Source of the DNA: Chromohalobacter marismortui
GTDB taxonomy: Bacteria > Pseudomonadota > Gammaproteobacteria > Pseudomonadales > Halomonadaceae
Direction of reading: 5' to 3'
Length of the DNA: 64,000 bases
NCBI RefSeq assembly: GCF_004364315.1
Contig: NZ_SOBR01000008.1
Span: 48,198 to 112,197 of the forward strand
The position numbers and the translations under genes were made by a program. The first letter of the stretch is position 1. The number at the start of each line of letters is the position of its first letter. The notes beneath the pieces are model-generated. The model saw only the letters and a list, made by a program, of their open reading frames with translations, was not told where the DNA came from and did no database searches. This document shows positions 49,807 through 58,199 of this stretch, one piece after another.

Positions 49807-51006
49807 TCAACCCTCGCGCACCGTGACCAGTTTGGGCCGGCCGATCATCACCCCGGCGACGGTCTGCACGCTGAGCAGGGCCATCAGCAGCCATAGCGAG
49901 AGCCGCCAATCGCCGGTGACGCCGTGCAGGGCGCCGAATACCAGCGGACCGCCGGCGGCCATGAGGTAGCCGAGGCTCTGGGCCATGCCGGAGAGCATGG
50001 CGGCGTGGTTGGCGCGTCGGGTGCGCATCACGATCATGGTCAGGGCGAAGCTGAAGCAGCCGCCCTGGCCGGCGCCGAGCAGGATCGCCCATAGCGTGGG
50101 CGACACTGTGGGCGCCAGCCACAAGCCGACAAGCCCCAGCGCGATCAACGTGCAAAGTCCCAGTACCAGCAGGCTGTGGTGATGCAGCCGCGCGGCGAGG
50201 CGCGCGATCACGTAACTCGCGGGAATGGTGGTCAAATTGATGATCGATAGCATGCCCCCTGCGGCGGCGCTGGGAACGCCTGCGGCCGAGGCCACGGCGG
50301 GCACCCAGGTCTGCAGGGTGTAGAAGCCCAGCGACTGCATGCCCATGAACAGCGTCAGGGTCCAGGCGGTGCGGCTCTTGAACAGCCGCGTGATCCGTGT
50401 CGATTGTCCGTCGTCGCTTGCCTTGGGCCGCCGCCAGGCCATCCAGATCCAGAGTGCCGTCGTCGCTACGCCAATGCCCGACCACATCAGGATGGGCACC
50501 GACCAGGAGCCGCTGAGATTCATCAACGGCACGGCAGTCCCCGCACCGAGGGTGGCGCCGATCCCCATTACCACGGTGTAGAGCCCCATGGTCTGACCGA
50601 TGCGCTCGGGACGGTCGCGTTTGACCAGGCTGGGCATGAAGACGTTGCCGAAAGCGATTCCAAGGCCGGCGAAGAATGTTCCGATGAGCATCACCGGCAG
50701 GCTTTCGATGCCCCGCAGCAGCCCACCGAGCGCGATGGCGCCGAGTGCCAGGGCGATGGCGCGATCCAGCCCCAGACGTGCGGCAACGCTAGGCGCCAGC
50801 GGCGAGAGCACACCGAAGCACAGGATCATCCCGGTGGTGAACAGGCTGGCGACGCCGGCGCCGATAGCCAGTGTCTGCATGATCGATTCCAGTACCGGTC
50901 CCACCACCACGATGGGGGCGCGCAAATTGATCGCCGCCAGCGCGAAGGCGACGAGCCATAAGGCAGCAGGCAGGGGAGCGGTGGGGGAAACGGAACGCGC
51001 GGACAT
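49807..51006 (-). CDS. MFS transporter, CynX/NimT type
   Basis: A 399-residue, roughly twelve-helix transporter starting MSARSVSPTAPLPAALWL. It has INLRAPIVVVGPVLESI in the first helix, FGNVFMPSLVKRDRPERIGQTMGLYT between helices 4 and 5, and LILLGAGQGGCFSF-type sequence late. CynX/NimT proteins export cyanate, nitroimidazoles or related small molecules; the substrate is not predictable here. The frame upstream to 51381 is spurious. Confidence 0.87.
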   Translation of the reverse strand: MSARSVSPTAPLPAALWLVAFALAAINLRAPIVVVGPVLESIMQTLAIGAGVASLFTTGMILCFGVLSPLAPSVAARLGLDRAIALALGAIALGGLLRGIESLPVMLIGTFFAGLGIAFGNVFMPSLVKRDRPERIGQTMGLYTVVMGIGATLGAGTAVPLMNLSGSWSVPILMWSGIGVATTALWIWMAWRRPKASDDGQSTRITRLFKSRTAWTLTLFMGMQSLGFYTLQTWVPAVASAAGVPSAAAGGMLSIINLTTIPASYVIARLAARLHHHSLLVLGLCTLIALGLVGLWLAPTVSPTLWAILLGAGQGGCFSFALTMIVMRTRRANHAAMLSGMAQSLGYLMAAGGPLVFGALHGVTGDWRLSLWLLMALLSVQTVAGVMIGRPKLVTVREG

Positions 51007-51114
51007 GGACAAAGTCTTCCTCTCGAACGGGCGCGCTATCTTAGCATCTCGTTGAAAAGCCTGCCGTGACTGAAAGATGAAAGGCCGGGAGGAGGACGGG
51101 GCAGGTCTCGCAGG

Positions 51115-51138
51115 GGCCGCCGCCGTGACGCGGCGGCC
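51115..51138. terminator. GC-rich 9-bp hairpin downstream of mdaB
   Basis: Arms GGCCGCCGC and GCGGCGGCC around CGTGAC, 31 bp past the mdaB stop in its direction. No T-run. Likely terminator. Confidence 0.55.
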
Positions 51139-51169
51139 GCCCGTAGGCCGTTTCAGGCGTTGGCCTCGT

Positions 51170-51754
51170 TCAGGTGTTGGAAAAGTGTTCGCGCAGGTGG
51201 GCGCGATAGGCGTCGGTATGGCCTTCGATGTCGGGCGCCTTGATGACGTCGTTGGCGATGTAGGTCGGCATGGCGTCCAGGCCGATGAATTCTTGGGATT
51301 TGTGGAACGGGAAGTACACCCCGTCGACGCCGTGCCCCTCGAAGAAGTTGCCGGGCTCGTCGAAGGCCTCGACCGGAGCATTCCAGGTCAGCGAGAGCAT
51401 GTAGCGCCGTCCCTGCAGCAAGCCGCCGCTGCCGTACTGAAGGCTGGGGTCCTTGCGTGAGCGTCCGTCGCTGGCGTATAGCGATCCGTGGCCGGCGGTG
51501 AAGACTTCGTCGATATAGCGCTTGACCGTCCACGGGGTACCCATCCACCAGCCAGGCATCTGGTAGACGATGACATCGGCCCACAGGAATTTCTCGACTT
51601 CGGCGTCGGTATCGTAACCGTCGTCGACGCGGGTCTCGCGGATCTCGTGGCCCATTTCGGCGAGTTCGCCGCGTGCCACCTCGTGCAGGGTGTCGTTATA
51701 ACGGCCGCCGGAATGCGCGAAGGCCTTGGCGCCGTTGATCAGCAGAATCTTCAT
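51170..51754 (-). CDS. mdaB: NAD(P)H:quinone oxidoreductase MdaB (flavodoxin fold)
   Basis: A 194-residue FAD-dependent quinone reductase starting MKILLINGAKAFAHSGGRYN. Motifs are VIVYQMPGWWMGTPWTVKRYIDEVF and YMLSLTWNAPVEAFDEPGNFFEG, typical of MdaB. It catalyses two-electron quinone reduction that avoids semiquinones. A LysR gene lies directly upstream on the same strand, and a YgiN-like monooxygenase gene follows beyond that, suggesting one quinone-stress module. Confidence 0.92.
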   Translation of the reverse strand: MKILLINGAKAFAHSGGRYNDTLHEVARGELAEMGHEIRETRVDDGYDTDAEVEKFLWADVIVYQMPGWWMGTPWTVKRYIDEVFTAGHGSLYASDGRSRKDPSLQYGSGGLLQGRRYMLSLTWNAPVEAFDEPGNFFEGHGVDGVYFPFHKSQEFIGLDAMPTYIANDVIKAPDIEGHTDAYRAHLREHFSNT

Positions 51755-51899
51755 GGTGTCGTTACCACTTTCGTAGGCATGTGAATGCAAAAGGTGGGGC
51801 AGTCTGCCGAGTCGCGGCCTTGCGATAAAGGCACCTAATTGCAAAACATTCTTGCGATAAACGCAAAAGATGCCGCGCACATGTGACGGCGTGGTGGAG

Positions 51900-52775
51900 T
51901 CAGAGCGTCAGGCGGCCAGCGAAAAAATCCAGGAAGGCATTGATGCGGCCATGGAGCGCCGTATTGCGATAGTAGACCGCTTGAATGGGTTCGTGGCGCT
52001 CGTGGGTAGCGTCGTCGAGCACTACCCTCAGGCGTCCAGCTTGGCGGGCGCCGCGCGTCAGGAAATCCGCCAGGCAGGCGATGCCCACGTCGGCCTCGGC
52101 CATTTGCAGCAACGCTTCGCCGCTGCTCGAGGCGAGGGTGGGCTGGATGGTACGCCCGTCGCCGATGGGCCAGCGGTTGAGCTGTGTCAGATGCGTGAAG
52201 CCCAGCAGCACGTGATGCGCGAGCTCCTCGACATGGCGCGGCGTACCGTAGCGCTCCAGGTAGGCGGGGCTCGCCACCAGGCGACGCCTACTATGACCGA
52301 GTGGTCGCGCATGCAGGGTGGAGTCTTCCAGGCGCCCGATGCGAATGGCGACATCGGTGCGTTGCTCGATCAGATCGATATTGGTCTCGTGGGTGGTCAA
52401 TTCCAGGCGGACCTTGGGATAGGCGGCATGGAAGTCGGCGAGGTGGGGCACGATCTGATGCAGCAGAAACGGGGTGGCGGCATCCACGCGCAGGCGCCCG
52501 GCCGGCTCGCGACGACGCACGGTGAGCGCTTCCTCGGCGGTTTCCAGGGTGCCCAATGCCTGGCGGGCCTGGGCGATGAACGCCTCGCCTTCCTCGGTGA
52601 TGTCCAGGCGTCGCGTGGTGCGGTGCACGAGGGTCGTCTCGAGCCGCTGCTCAAGGCGCGAGACGGCCCGCGAGAGCCGCGCGGTGCTGGTGCCCAGGCG
52701 TTCGGCGGCGGCGGTGAAGCCACCGGCATCGACCACGGCGAGCAGTGCCTCGAGATCGTCCCAGCGGCTTTTCAT
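51900..52775 (-). CDS. LysR-family transcriptional regulator
   Basis: A 291-residue LTTR. The N-terminal winged helix is WDDLEALLAVVDAGGFTAAAERLGTSTARLSRAVSRLEQRL. The C-terminal effector domain includes GRLRVDAATPFLLHQIVPHLADF. It is encoded between the YgiN-like gene and mdaB, all minus strand, and probably regulates them in response to quinones or oxidants, by analogy with other LysR-mdaB pairs. Confidence 0.9.
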   Translation of the reverse strand: MKSRWDDLEALLAVVDAGGFTAAAERLGTSTARLSRAVSRLEQRLETTLVHRTTRRLDITEEGEAFIAQARQALGTLETAEEALTVRRREPAGRLRVDAATPFLLHQIVPHLADFHAAYPKVRLELTTHETNIDLIEQRTDVAIRIGRLEDSTLHARPLGHSRRRLVASPAYLERYGTPRHVEELAHHVLLGFTHLTQLNRWPIGDGRTIQPTLASSSGEALLQMAEADVGIACLADFLTRGARQAGRLRVVLDDATHERHEPIQAVYYRNTALHGRINAFLDFFAGRLTL

Positions 52776-52832
52776 GATGCCTCGCGAGGTGCGGGGGCAA
52801 TGGCGGGGGCGCTCATCCGTCGGTGCGGCGCG

Positions 52833-53180
52833 TTACAGCTTGGGCGCGTCGAAATCGACCGGCTCATCGGTGTACACGCAGACATTGGCGTCTTCGACAT
52901 CGCCGTCCTCGGCTTCGACGTATTCGGCGAAGAAGGCCTGCACTTCACGGCGCTGGCAATGGGCTTCGAAGGAGGCACGGTCGGCCCAGATCTCATGGAA
53001 AACGATGGGATAGCTGGTGCCATCGGCGAACGGGTTGTCGATCTTCCGGGTCACGGTGTACTGGATGCAGGCGTCTTCGCGATGCGCGTTGGGTTCGAGC
53101 GCCTGCAACGCCTGGAAGACGCTCTCTTCTTTGCCGGGCTTGGGCTTGAACTGGGCGGTGCAATAGACCTTGCTGGACAT
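52833..53180 (-). CDS. YgiN-like antibiotic-biosynthesis monooxygenase-domain protein
   Basis: A 115-residue ABM-fold protein starting MSSKVYCTAQFKPKPGKEE, with PIVFHEIWADRASFEAHCQ typical of YgiN. E. coli YgiN acts on quinols and is encoded beside mdaB; the same two functions are separated here only by the LysR gene. It likely oxidises quinols, forming a redox cycle with MdaB. Confidence 0.82.
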   Translation of the reverse strand: MSSKVYCTAQFKPKPGKEESVFQALQALEPNAHREDACIQYTVTRKIDNPFADGTSYPIVFHEIWADRASFEAHCQRREVQAFFAEYVEAEDGDVEDANVCVYTDEPVDFDAPKL

Positions 53181-53370
53181 GGATGACCTCTTGAATGCAT
53201 GCGAATGAACGAGCAGACGATACCATCTTGGTGTCCGGGATCGGTAGCTTGAAGACGCATCGCGGGCTATCGAGTGGCTTGGCTTGATGTCTTAGTCCAA
53301 AGGCGTATTGAGCACGCCGGCACAATTGCTTATCAAGAGGGTCCGAGTCACTGTCACGCGAGGTCGCCCC

Positions 53371-53475
53371 ATGCGCATCTTGAAGCTGGATATCCTGCGC
53401 CATGCCCTTATCGTCTCCGCGATGGGCTCCGCCACCTTGCTGGTCTCGGCGTTGAGTTATCAACTGATGGCTTGA
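53371..53475 (+). CDS. Possible small single-pass membrane protein, 34 aa
   Basis: ATG at 53371 is 7 nt after GAGG and opens a 34-codon frame ending in TGA. The product has a basic/amphipathic start (MRILKLDILRHALIV) followed by a hydrophobic run SAMGSATLLVSALSYQ. It lies in an otherwise empty 357-bp gap before the membrane-protein gene at 53538, on the same strand. Supported only by ribosome binding site and hydrophobicity. Confidence 0.4.
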   Translation: MRILKLDILRHALIVSAMGSATLLVSALSYQLMA

Positions 53476-53537
53476 TGACGATGGCGCTCCGTCTGCCGAG
53501 GAGGTAGGGTCTGGGCATTGTCCCGGGAGCTTTCGTC

Positions 53538-54377
53538 ATGTCGCTGTCTTCTCGCATGCCGCACCACCGTTGGGCGGTGGCGGCATTACTCATATTGGCG
53601 CTGGTGTCGTGGCTCAGTGTCACGCACGACGTGGCGATGGCCACGCTGGATGACGCTCTGTCCACGGCGTTCCAGAGCTTTGCCTTGGCCAAGGCGCTCA
53701 ACGCGGCCATTTCGGTGATGCAGAGCGCCACCGCCGATGCCATGATCTTTCAGGTGCAGTTCGGTCAGGCGCTGGACCCTGCCAACGATCTCGTCGAGCG
53801 TTTCTCGTGGATCATGTTCGCCTCCACGGCCTCGCTGGCCATGCAGAAGGTGTTGATCCAGATGGCCGGCCACGCGGTCATCAAGGCGCTGTTTTCGTTG
53901 AGTTGCCTGTTGCTGGCGGTGTCGCTCGTCTGGGGGCGTGGCGTCTGGCATGAATGGGCCCGCCGGGCGTTCTTGCTGATGGCATTTCTACGTTTCGCGG
54001 TGCTCATCGCGGCGCTGGCCAGCACCTGGATGGGCGATGCGCTGATCGGCGACCAACGTGAGGGGCTTTACACGGCGCTGGATCAGGATCGCGCGGTGTT
54101 CCAGGACGTCGCCGAGACGCAGGCCGGCATTCGTGAAGAAGAAGACGAAGGCGTATGGCAACAGCTCAAGGATAAATGGGAAAGCGCCGTGGGCCATCCG
54201 GTGCGCGATTTGCTGACACGTCTGGATAGCATGACCGAGAACGTGGTGGCCTTGTCGGCGGTGTTCATCGTCCAGACGATTCTATTTCCGCTGGGCTTTC
54301 TCTATTTGAGCTGGCGCCTGCTCGGCACGCTGACGGCCCCGCTGGCGGGGCGTTATCCGGTTGCTCGCGGCGCCTGA
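53538..54377 (+). CDS. Uncharacterised integral membrane protein, 279 aa
   Basis: I do not recognise the family. The protein has an N-terminal hydrophobic helix (WAVAALLILALVSWLSV), a long amphipathic region, then helices around 120-140 (LFSLSCLLLAVSLVWG) and 145-165. A soluble, acidic segment follows (about 195-225, GIREEEDEGVWQQLKDKWE), and a final hydrophobic helix ends in LYLSWRLLGTL. The start is preceded by GGGAGC. It converges on the DUF924 gene. Function unknown. Confidence 0.72.
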   Translation: MSLSSRMPHHRWAVAALLILALVSWLSVTHDVAMATLDDALSTAFQSFALAKALNAAISVMQSATADAMIFQVQFGQALDPANDLVERFSWIMFASTASLAMQKVLIQMAGHAVIKALFSLSCLLLAVSLVWGRGVWHEWARRAFLLMAFLRFAVLIAALASTWMGDALIGDQREGLYTALDQDRAVFQDVAETQAGIREEEDEGVWQQLKDKWESAVGHPVRDLLTRLDSMTENVVALSAVFIVQTILFPLGFLYLSWRLLGTLTAPLAGRYPVARGA

Positions 54378-54400
54378 TCGCACGTACAGCGTCATCAGTC

Positions 54401-54955
54401 TTAAAAGGACGAACCTGGCTGGCGTAAAAAGTCGCGTTCTTCCGGCGTCGACTCCCGGCCCAGAATCGCATTGCGATGCGGATAACGGCCGAAGCGCTCG
54501 ATGATCGCCCAATGGCGCTGTTCGAAGTCCAGATGGCGCTCCAGCCCCGGCTGATCGAAAAGCCGTAGCGCTTCCTGGTGAATCAGCGGCGATTCGCTGT
54601 GCATGTACGGCATGTAGACGAACGCACGCTGTTCCGGCGGCAGTTCCTGGTCGCCCCCTTGAGCGACCAGATGCTGGGCGAGGCTCAGCGCCAGCGGGTC
54701 CTGAGCGAAGGCCGAGGCCTGATCGCGGTAGATATTGCGCGAGAACTGATCCAGCAGCAGTATTTCCGCCAAGGCGCCGTGGCTGCTTTGCCGCCAGGCA
54801 TAAAGCTCGCAGCGACACGCCGCATCATGGAGTGCCCCGAAACGTTCGGTGAGCGCCTGATCGAACGACGCGCTCTTGTTGAACCACTGCTTGGGCCCTG
54901 CTTCCACGAACCAGAAATCCAGCACTTGCCGGGCCTGTTCGAAATCTTGCGTCAT
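54401..54955 (-). CDS. DUF924 family protein
   Basis: A 184-residue, TPR-like helical protein with the family features VLDFWFVEAGPKQWFNKSASFD, ILLLDQFSRNIYR and AFVYMPYMHSES...FDQPGLERHLDFEQRHWAIIERFGRYPHRN. Cytoplasmic with no known reaction. It lies downstream of ogt on the same strand with 26 bp between, so it may be read with the DNA repair pair. Confidence 0.88.
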   Translation of the reverse strand: MTQDFEQARQVLDFWFVEAGPKQWFNKSASFDQALTERFGALHDAACRCELYAWRQSSHGALAEILLLDQFSRNIYRDQASAFAQDPLALSLAQHLVAQGGDQELPPEQRAFVYMPYMHSESPLIHQEALRLFDQPGLERHLDFEQRHWAIIERFGRYPHRNAILGRESTPEERDFLRQPGSSF

Positions 54956-54981
54956 GGCTCACCCCCGTTGATTGGATGCGA

Positions 54982-55482
54982 TTAACGCATTGGATGGTGT
55001 CTGATGTGCGTGCGCTCGAGCTCGAGCAACCAGGCCTTGCGCTCGAGCCCGCCAGCGTACCCGGTGAGCGTACCATCACGCCCGATCACGCGGTGACAAG
55101 GCACCACGATGGGCAATGGATTGCGGCCGTTGGCGGCACCCACCGCGCGCACCGCCTTGAGGTTGTCGATGTCTCGGGCGATCTCCGCGTAGCTGCGCGT
55201 CTCCCCGAATGGAATACGTGCTAGTGCCTGCCATACGCGCTGCTGAAAGGGCGTGCCTTGGGGGTCGAGCGGCACGTCGAAATCGCGCAATTCTCCCTTG
55301 AGGTAGGCGCTTAGCTGTTCGCGGCAGATATCGGTGAGCGGCGAGGGCGCTGCCGGTGTCTCGGCACTGTCGACGAAGGCGATCTCGCGAATCCCGTGCT
55401 CGCTGGCGAGGATGCGTAGCATGCCCAGCGGCGAGGTCGGTTCGGGCGTGAGGTAATCGAGAGCGTAGGCGTGGGATGCCAT
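54982..55482 (-). CDS. ogt: Methylated-DNA-protein-cysteine methyltransferase (Ogt)
   Basis: A 166-residue suicide repair protein that takes alkyl groups from O6-alkylguanine. The acceptor C129 lies in the invariant PCHRVIG; GTPFQQRVWQALARIPFGETRSYAEIA and NGRNPLP are the family DNA-binding motifs. The ATG at 55482 is one base after the Ada-AlkA stop, so the two genes are translationally coupled. Confidence 0.94.
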   Translation of the reverse strand: MASHAYALDYLTPEPTSPLGMLRILASEHGIREIAFVDSAETPAAPSPLTDICREQLSAYLKGELRDFDVPLDPQGTPFQQRVWQALARIPFGETRSYAEIARDIDNLKAVRAVGAANGRNPLPIVVPCHRVIGRDGTLTGYAGGLERKAWLLELERTHIRHHPMR

Positions 55483-55483
55483 A

Positions 55484-56848
55484 TCAGCGACTCCAGAGTT
55501 GTAGGGTGAGATAACTGCGCCACGGCGCGGCAAGATCCGGCTCGATCGCGTCCAGAGACGTCAGGGCCCGCTTGACGCCCAGGTCGCCGCCCAGCCAGAT
55601 ATCAGGATGGCTGGTGCCCCGCAGAGCGGCGTAATCGGCACTCCAGGGGCCGATGCCTTTGAGTGTGGTCCAGCAGCGAGGGTCGTCGTCGAGGCGCTGC
55701 TCGCATGCGGCGTGCGCCAGGCCGCGAAGACAGTCGCGGCGCGCCTGAGGCATGCGCAGAAACGTGAGATCGCTGGCGGCGATGCGCGTGGCCGTGGGGA
55801 AGTAGCGACCGTCCTCGGCGGTGGGTTCGCCGAGCGCCTCGACCAGACGAGTCGTATGTCCGCGCGCCGCCGAGACAGAAACTTGCTGGCCGAGAACCGC
55901 GCGAATGCCGGCCTCAAAAGGACTCCACAGACCGGGCAGGCGCAGCCCCTCGACGAGCGAAAACGTCTCCGGGAGCATCTTTTGCAGTTGGGCCTCGATC
56001 AGGGCCGTGTCGGCGTCCAGGTCGAGCACACGGCGGATGTTGCGTACCACCGGCGAGAGTGCCCCGAGGTCATCGAGATTCAGCGTGACACGAAAACAAT
56101 GCTGGTCGGGCAGGTGTTCGGCCGTGAAATGGCCACGTGCCGACCCCCACTGAATGTAACGACCGTAGCGATGCGCGTCTCCCCACTCCAGCTTGTCGAC
56201 GCGACGCGTGGCGAGGAAGTCGCGCAGCCATTCCCAGGCGTACGGCGGGCGATAGGCCAGCGTCAGCGTGAGATTCTCGCTGGGTGGCCGAGGCGTGCGC
56301 CGCAACTCGCGCGGTGCGTGTCCCACTTGGCGACGGAACGCATCGTTGAAGCGCCGCAGGCTGGTGAAGCCGCTGGCGTAGGCGATATCGGCCACCGGCA
56401 ACGTGCTCTGGTGCAGCAACTGCTTGGCGAACAGGCACTGGCGATGCAGGGCGTAGGCCTTGGGCGAGACGCCCAGGTGCTGCTGAAAAAGCAGGCGCAG
56501 GTAGCGCTCGCCGATGCCGAGGCGCTCGCAGAGCGCGCCCAGGGAGGCGTGGCTCAAAGCGCCTTCGTCGATCAGCCGCACGGCGCGGCGTAGCGTGGTG
56601 TGGTTGCCATGCCAAGCGGGCGATTCGGGCGCGCTGTCGGGGCGGCAGCGCAGACAAGGGCGAAATCCCGCCTGGGCGGCGCTTACAGCGCTGGGGAAAT
56701 AACGCACATTGTCATCACGCGGCGGCCGGGCGGGACAGATCGGCCGGCAGTAGATGCCGGTCGTGGTCACGCCAACGAAGAAGCGCCCATCGAAGCGAGC
56801 ATCCCGCGACAGACGGGCCACGCGGCAGCGGTCGGGGTCGAGCAGCAT
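55484..56848 (-). CDS. Ada-AlkA fusion: methyl-sensing AraC regulator plus 3-methyladenine DNA glycosylase
   Basis: A 454-residue bifunctional protein. Residues 1-75 are the Ada N-domain, with zinc and methyl-acceptor cysteines C34, C38, C65 and C68 (GIYCRPIC...CLRC). Residues about 80-185 form an AraC HTH (LGALCERLGIGERYLRLLF, ADIAYASGFTSLRRFNDAFR). About 195-454 is AlkA, with LGQQVSVSAARGHT, the HhH LKGIGPWSADYAAL and catalytic D422 in GGDLGVKRA. It would sense methylphosphotriesters, induce the adaptive response and excise alkylated bases. The Ada O6-methylguanine transferase domain is absent and is supplied by the coupled ogt. Confidence 0.93.
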   Translation of the reverse strand: MLLDPDRCRVARLSRDARFDGRFFVGVTTTGIYCRPICPARPPRDDNVRYFPSAVSAAQAGFRPCLRCRPDSAPESPAWHGNHTTLRRAVRLIDEGALSHASLGALCERLGIGERYLRLLFQQHLGVSPKAYALHRQCLFAKQLLHQSTLPVADIAYASGFTSLRRFNDAFRRQVGHAPRELRRTPRPPSENLTLTLAYRPPYAWEWLRDFLATRRVDKLEWGDAHRYGRYIQWGSARGHFTAEHLPDQHCFRVTLNLDDLGALSPVVRNIRRVLDLDADTALIEAQLQKMLPETFSLVEGLRLPGLWSPFEAGIRAVLGQQVSVSAARGHTTRLVEALGEPTAEDGRYFPTATRIAASDLTFLRMPQARRDCLRGLAHAACEQRLDDDPRCWTTLKGIGPWSADYAALRGTSHPDIWLGGDLGVKRALTSLDAIEPDLAAPWRSYLTLQLWSR

Positions 56849-57017
56849 GATGGGGATTCCTCGAAGCGATAACGCTATCAGTGTAACGTGCTCGCGGCGC
56901 CGGACTCGCCGGATTCGGTAGTGATATACGCGGCGATGCGCTCGCGGTAGCTGCAGCGAGAAATACTGCGGAAAGTCCTTAGCCTGCTATAATGCGTCTC
57001 TTTTGTGGAGCATTTTC

Positions 57018-58124
57018 TTGGCCCCTTCCTTGCCCCCCGAGTCTTCTCGACCGTCGTCTCCCCGCCTACATCGTGCCGGGCTGTGGCTGGCGCTGTTCGC
57101 GGCGTGCTGCGTAGCGAGTGGCGTGCTCAATCATTGGCACATGCCGGCGGGTGGCTTCATCGGTCCGATGCTGGTGGGCATTGCGTTCGGCATCAGCGGC
57201 AGCGGTCTGCGTCTGCCGAGACGCTGCTTCAAGCTTGGCCAGGGCACGGTCGGCGTGTTGATCGCGCACACCATGACGATGAGCGTGCTGATGACGATCC
57301 TCGACGGCTGGCTGGTGATGGTGCTGGCCACGGCCATTACCCTGCTGCTCAGCCTGCTGGTGGGGATCGTACTGGTACGTTACGGCGGGCTGCCCGGCAG
57401 TACCGCGGCTTGGGGCACCACACCGGGCGCAGCGGCGGCGATGGTCGCGATGGCCGAGGAGCGCGAAGATACCGACCCGCGTATCGTGGCGGCGATGCAA
57501 TACGTGCGGGTGGTCTGCGTGGTGCTCGTGGGGGCCCTGGTGAGCCATTGGCTGGGGGTGAGCGGTGCGCCAGCGCGGGGCGGGAGTGGCTTTCCCGAGG
57601 ATCTGGCCGCGGCGATCGATCTGGCCATCACCTTGGCGGTCGTCGGCGGTGGGGTGTGGTTGTGCGATCGCCGCATGCCCGCAGGGGCCTTGCTGGGGCC
57701 GATGCTCATCGGCACAGTGCTGCATCTCGCCGGTTGGGCGACGTTGTCGATGCCCGCGCCGTTGCTGATGCTGGCTTATGGCTTCATCGGTGTGTATGTG
57801 GGGCTGCGCTTCGACCGCGCCGCCTTGGCGACCGTCGCGCGCTCGCTGGGCAAGATGGTCCTCGCCTCGCTGGTGCTGATCGCCCTCTGCGCGTTGTCCG
57901 CGCTATTGATGGTGGGGCTCATGGACACGAGCTTTATCACCGCGTATTTGGCAACCAGCCCCGGCGGATTGGATTCGATGACCATCATCGCCATCGACAC
58001 CCATGCCGACGTGGGGCTAGTGGTGGCCCTTCAAACGTTGCGTTTGTTCACGGTGGTACTGGTGGGGCCGGCGATGGCACGCTTCATCGCACGCTTTGCC
58101 CCGCCCGTGAAAGAGACGTTTTGA
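57018..58124 (+). CDS. AbrB-family membrane protein (PF05145 type)
   Basis: A 368-residue polytopic inner-membrane protein composed of two similar halves, each with the GGFIGPMLVGI / GALLGPMLIGT motif at a membrane helix start. Further features are GGLPGSTAAWGTTPGAAAAMVAMAEE and YLATSPGGLDSMTIIAID. A TTG at 57018, 7 nt after GTGGAG, is the best start, because a TATAAT box at 56988-56993 would place the transcript start near 57000; a TTG at 57003 is also open. Putative transporter or regulator of unknown substrate. Confidence 0.84.
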   Translation: MAPSLPPESSRPSSPRLHRAGLWLALFAACCVASGVLNHWHMPAGGFIGPMLVGIAFGISGSGLRLPRRCFKLGQGTVGVLIAHTMTMSVLMTILDGWLVMVLATAITLLLSLLVGIVLVRYGGLPGSTAAWGTTPGAAAAMVAMAEEREDTDPRIVAAMQYVRVVCVVLVGALVSHWLGVSGAPARGGSGFPEDLAAAIDLAITLAVVGGGVWLCDRRMPAGALLGPMLIGTVLHLAGWATLSMPAPLLMLAYGFIGVYVGLRFDRAALATVARSLGKMVLASLVLIALCALSALLMVGLMDTSFITAYLATSPGGLDSMTIIAIDTHADVGLVVALQTLRLFTVVLVGPAMARFIARFAPPVKETF

Positions 58125-58143
58125 GTACTTGCCGTCACGCAAA

Positions 58144-58165
58144 GGGGCGGCCCGAAGGCCGCCCC
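58144..58165. terminator. Strong hairpin between convergent AbrB-family and binding-protein genes
   Basis: Arms GGGGCGGCC and GGCCGCCCC enclose CGAA. It lies 19 bp after one stop and 34 bp before the other; the minus strand continues TTTGCG. Bidirectional terminator. Confidence 0.75.
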
Positions 58166-58199
58166 CATGGCGTCTAGCGTCGGTTTACCCGACGTTGTC

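Noticed and set aside
51870..53186. 438-codon plus-strand frame covering the LysR and YgiN-like genes
   Set aside because: Spans two real minus-strand genes and their spacer and shows no protein motif.
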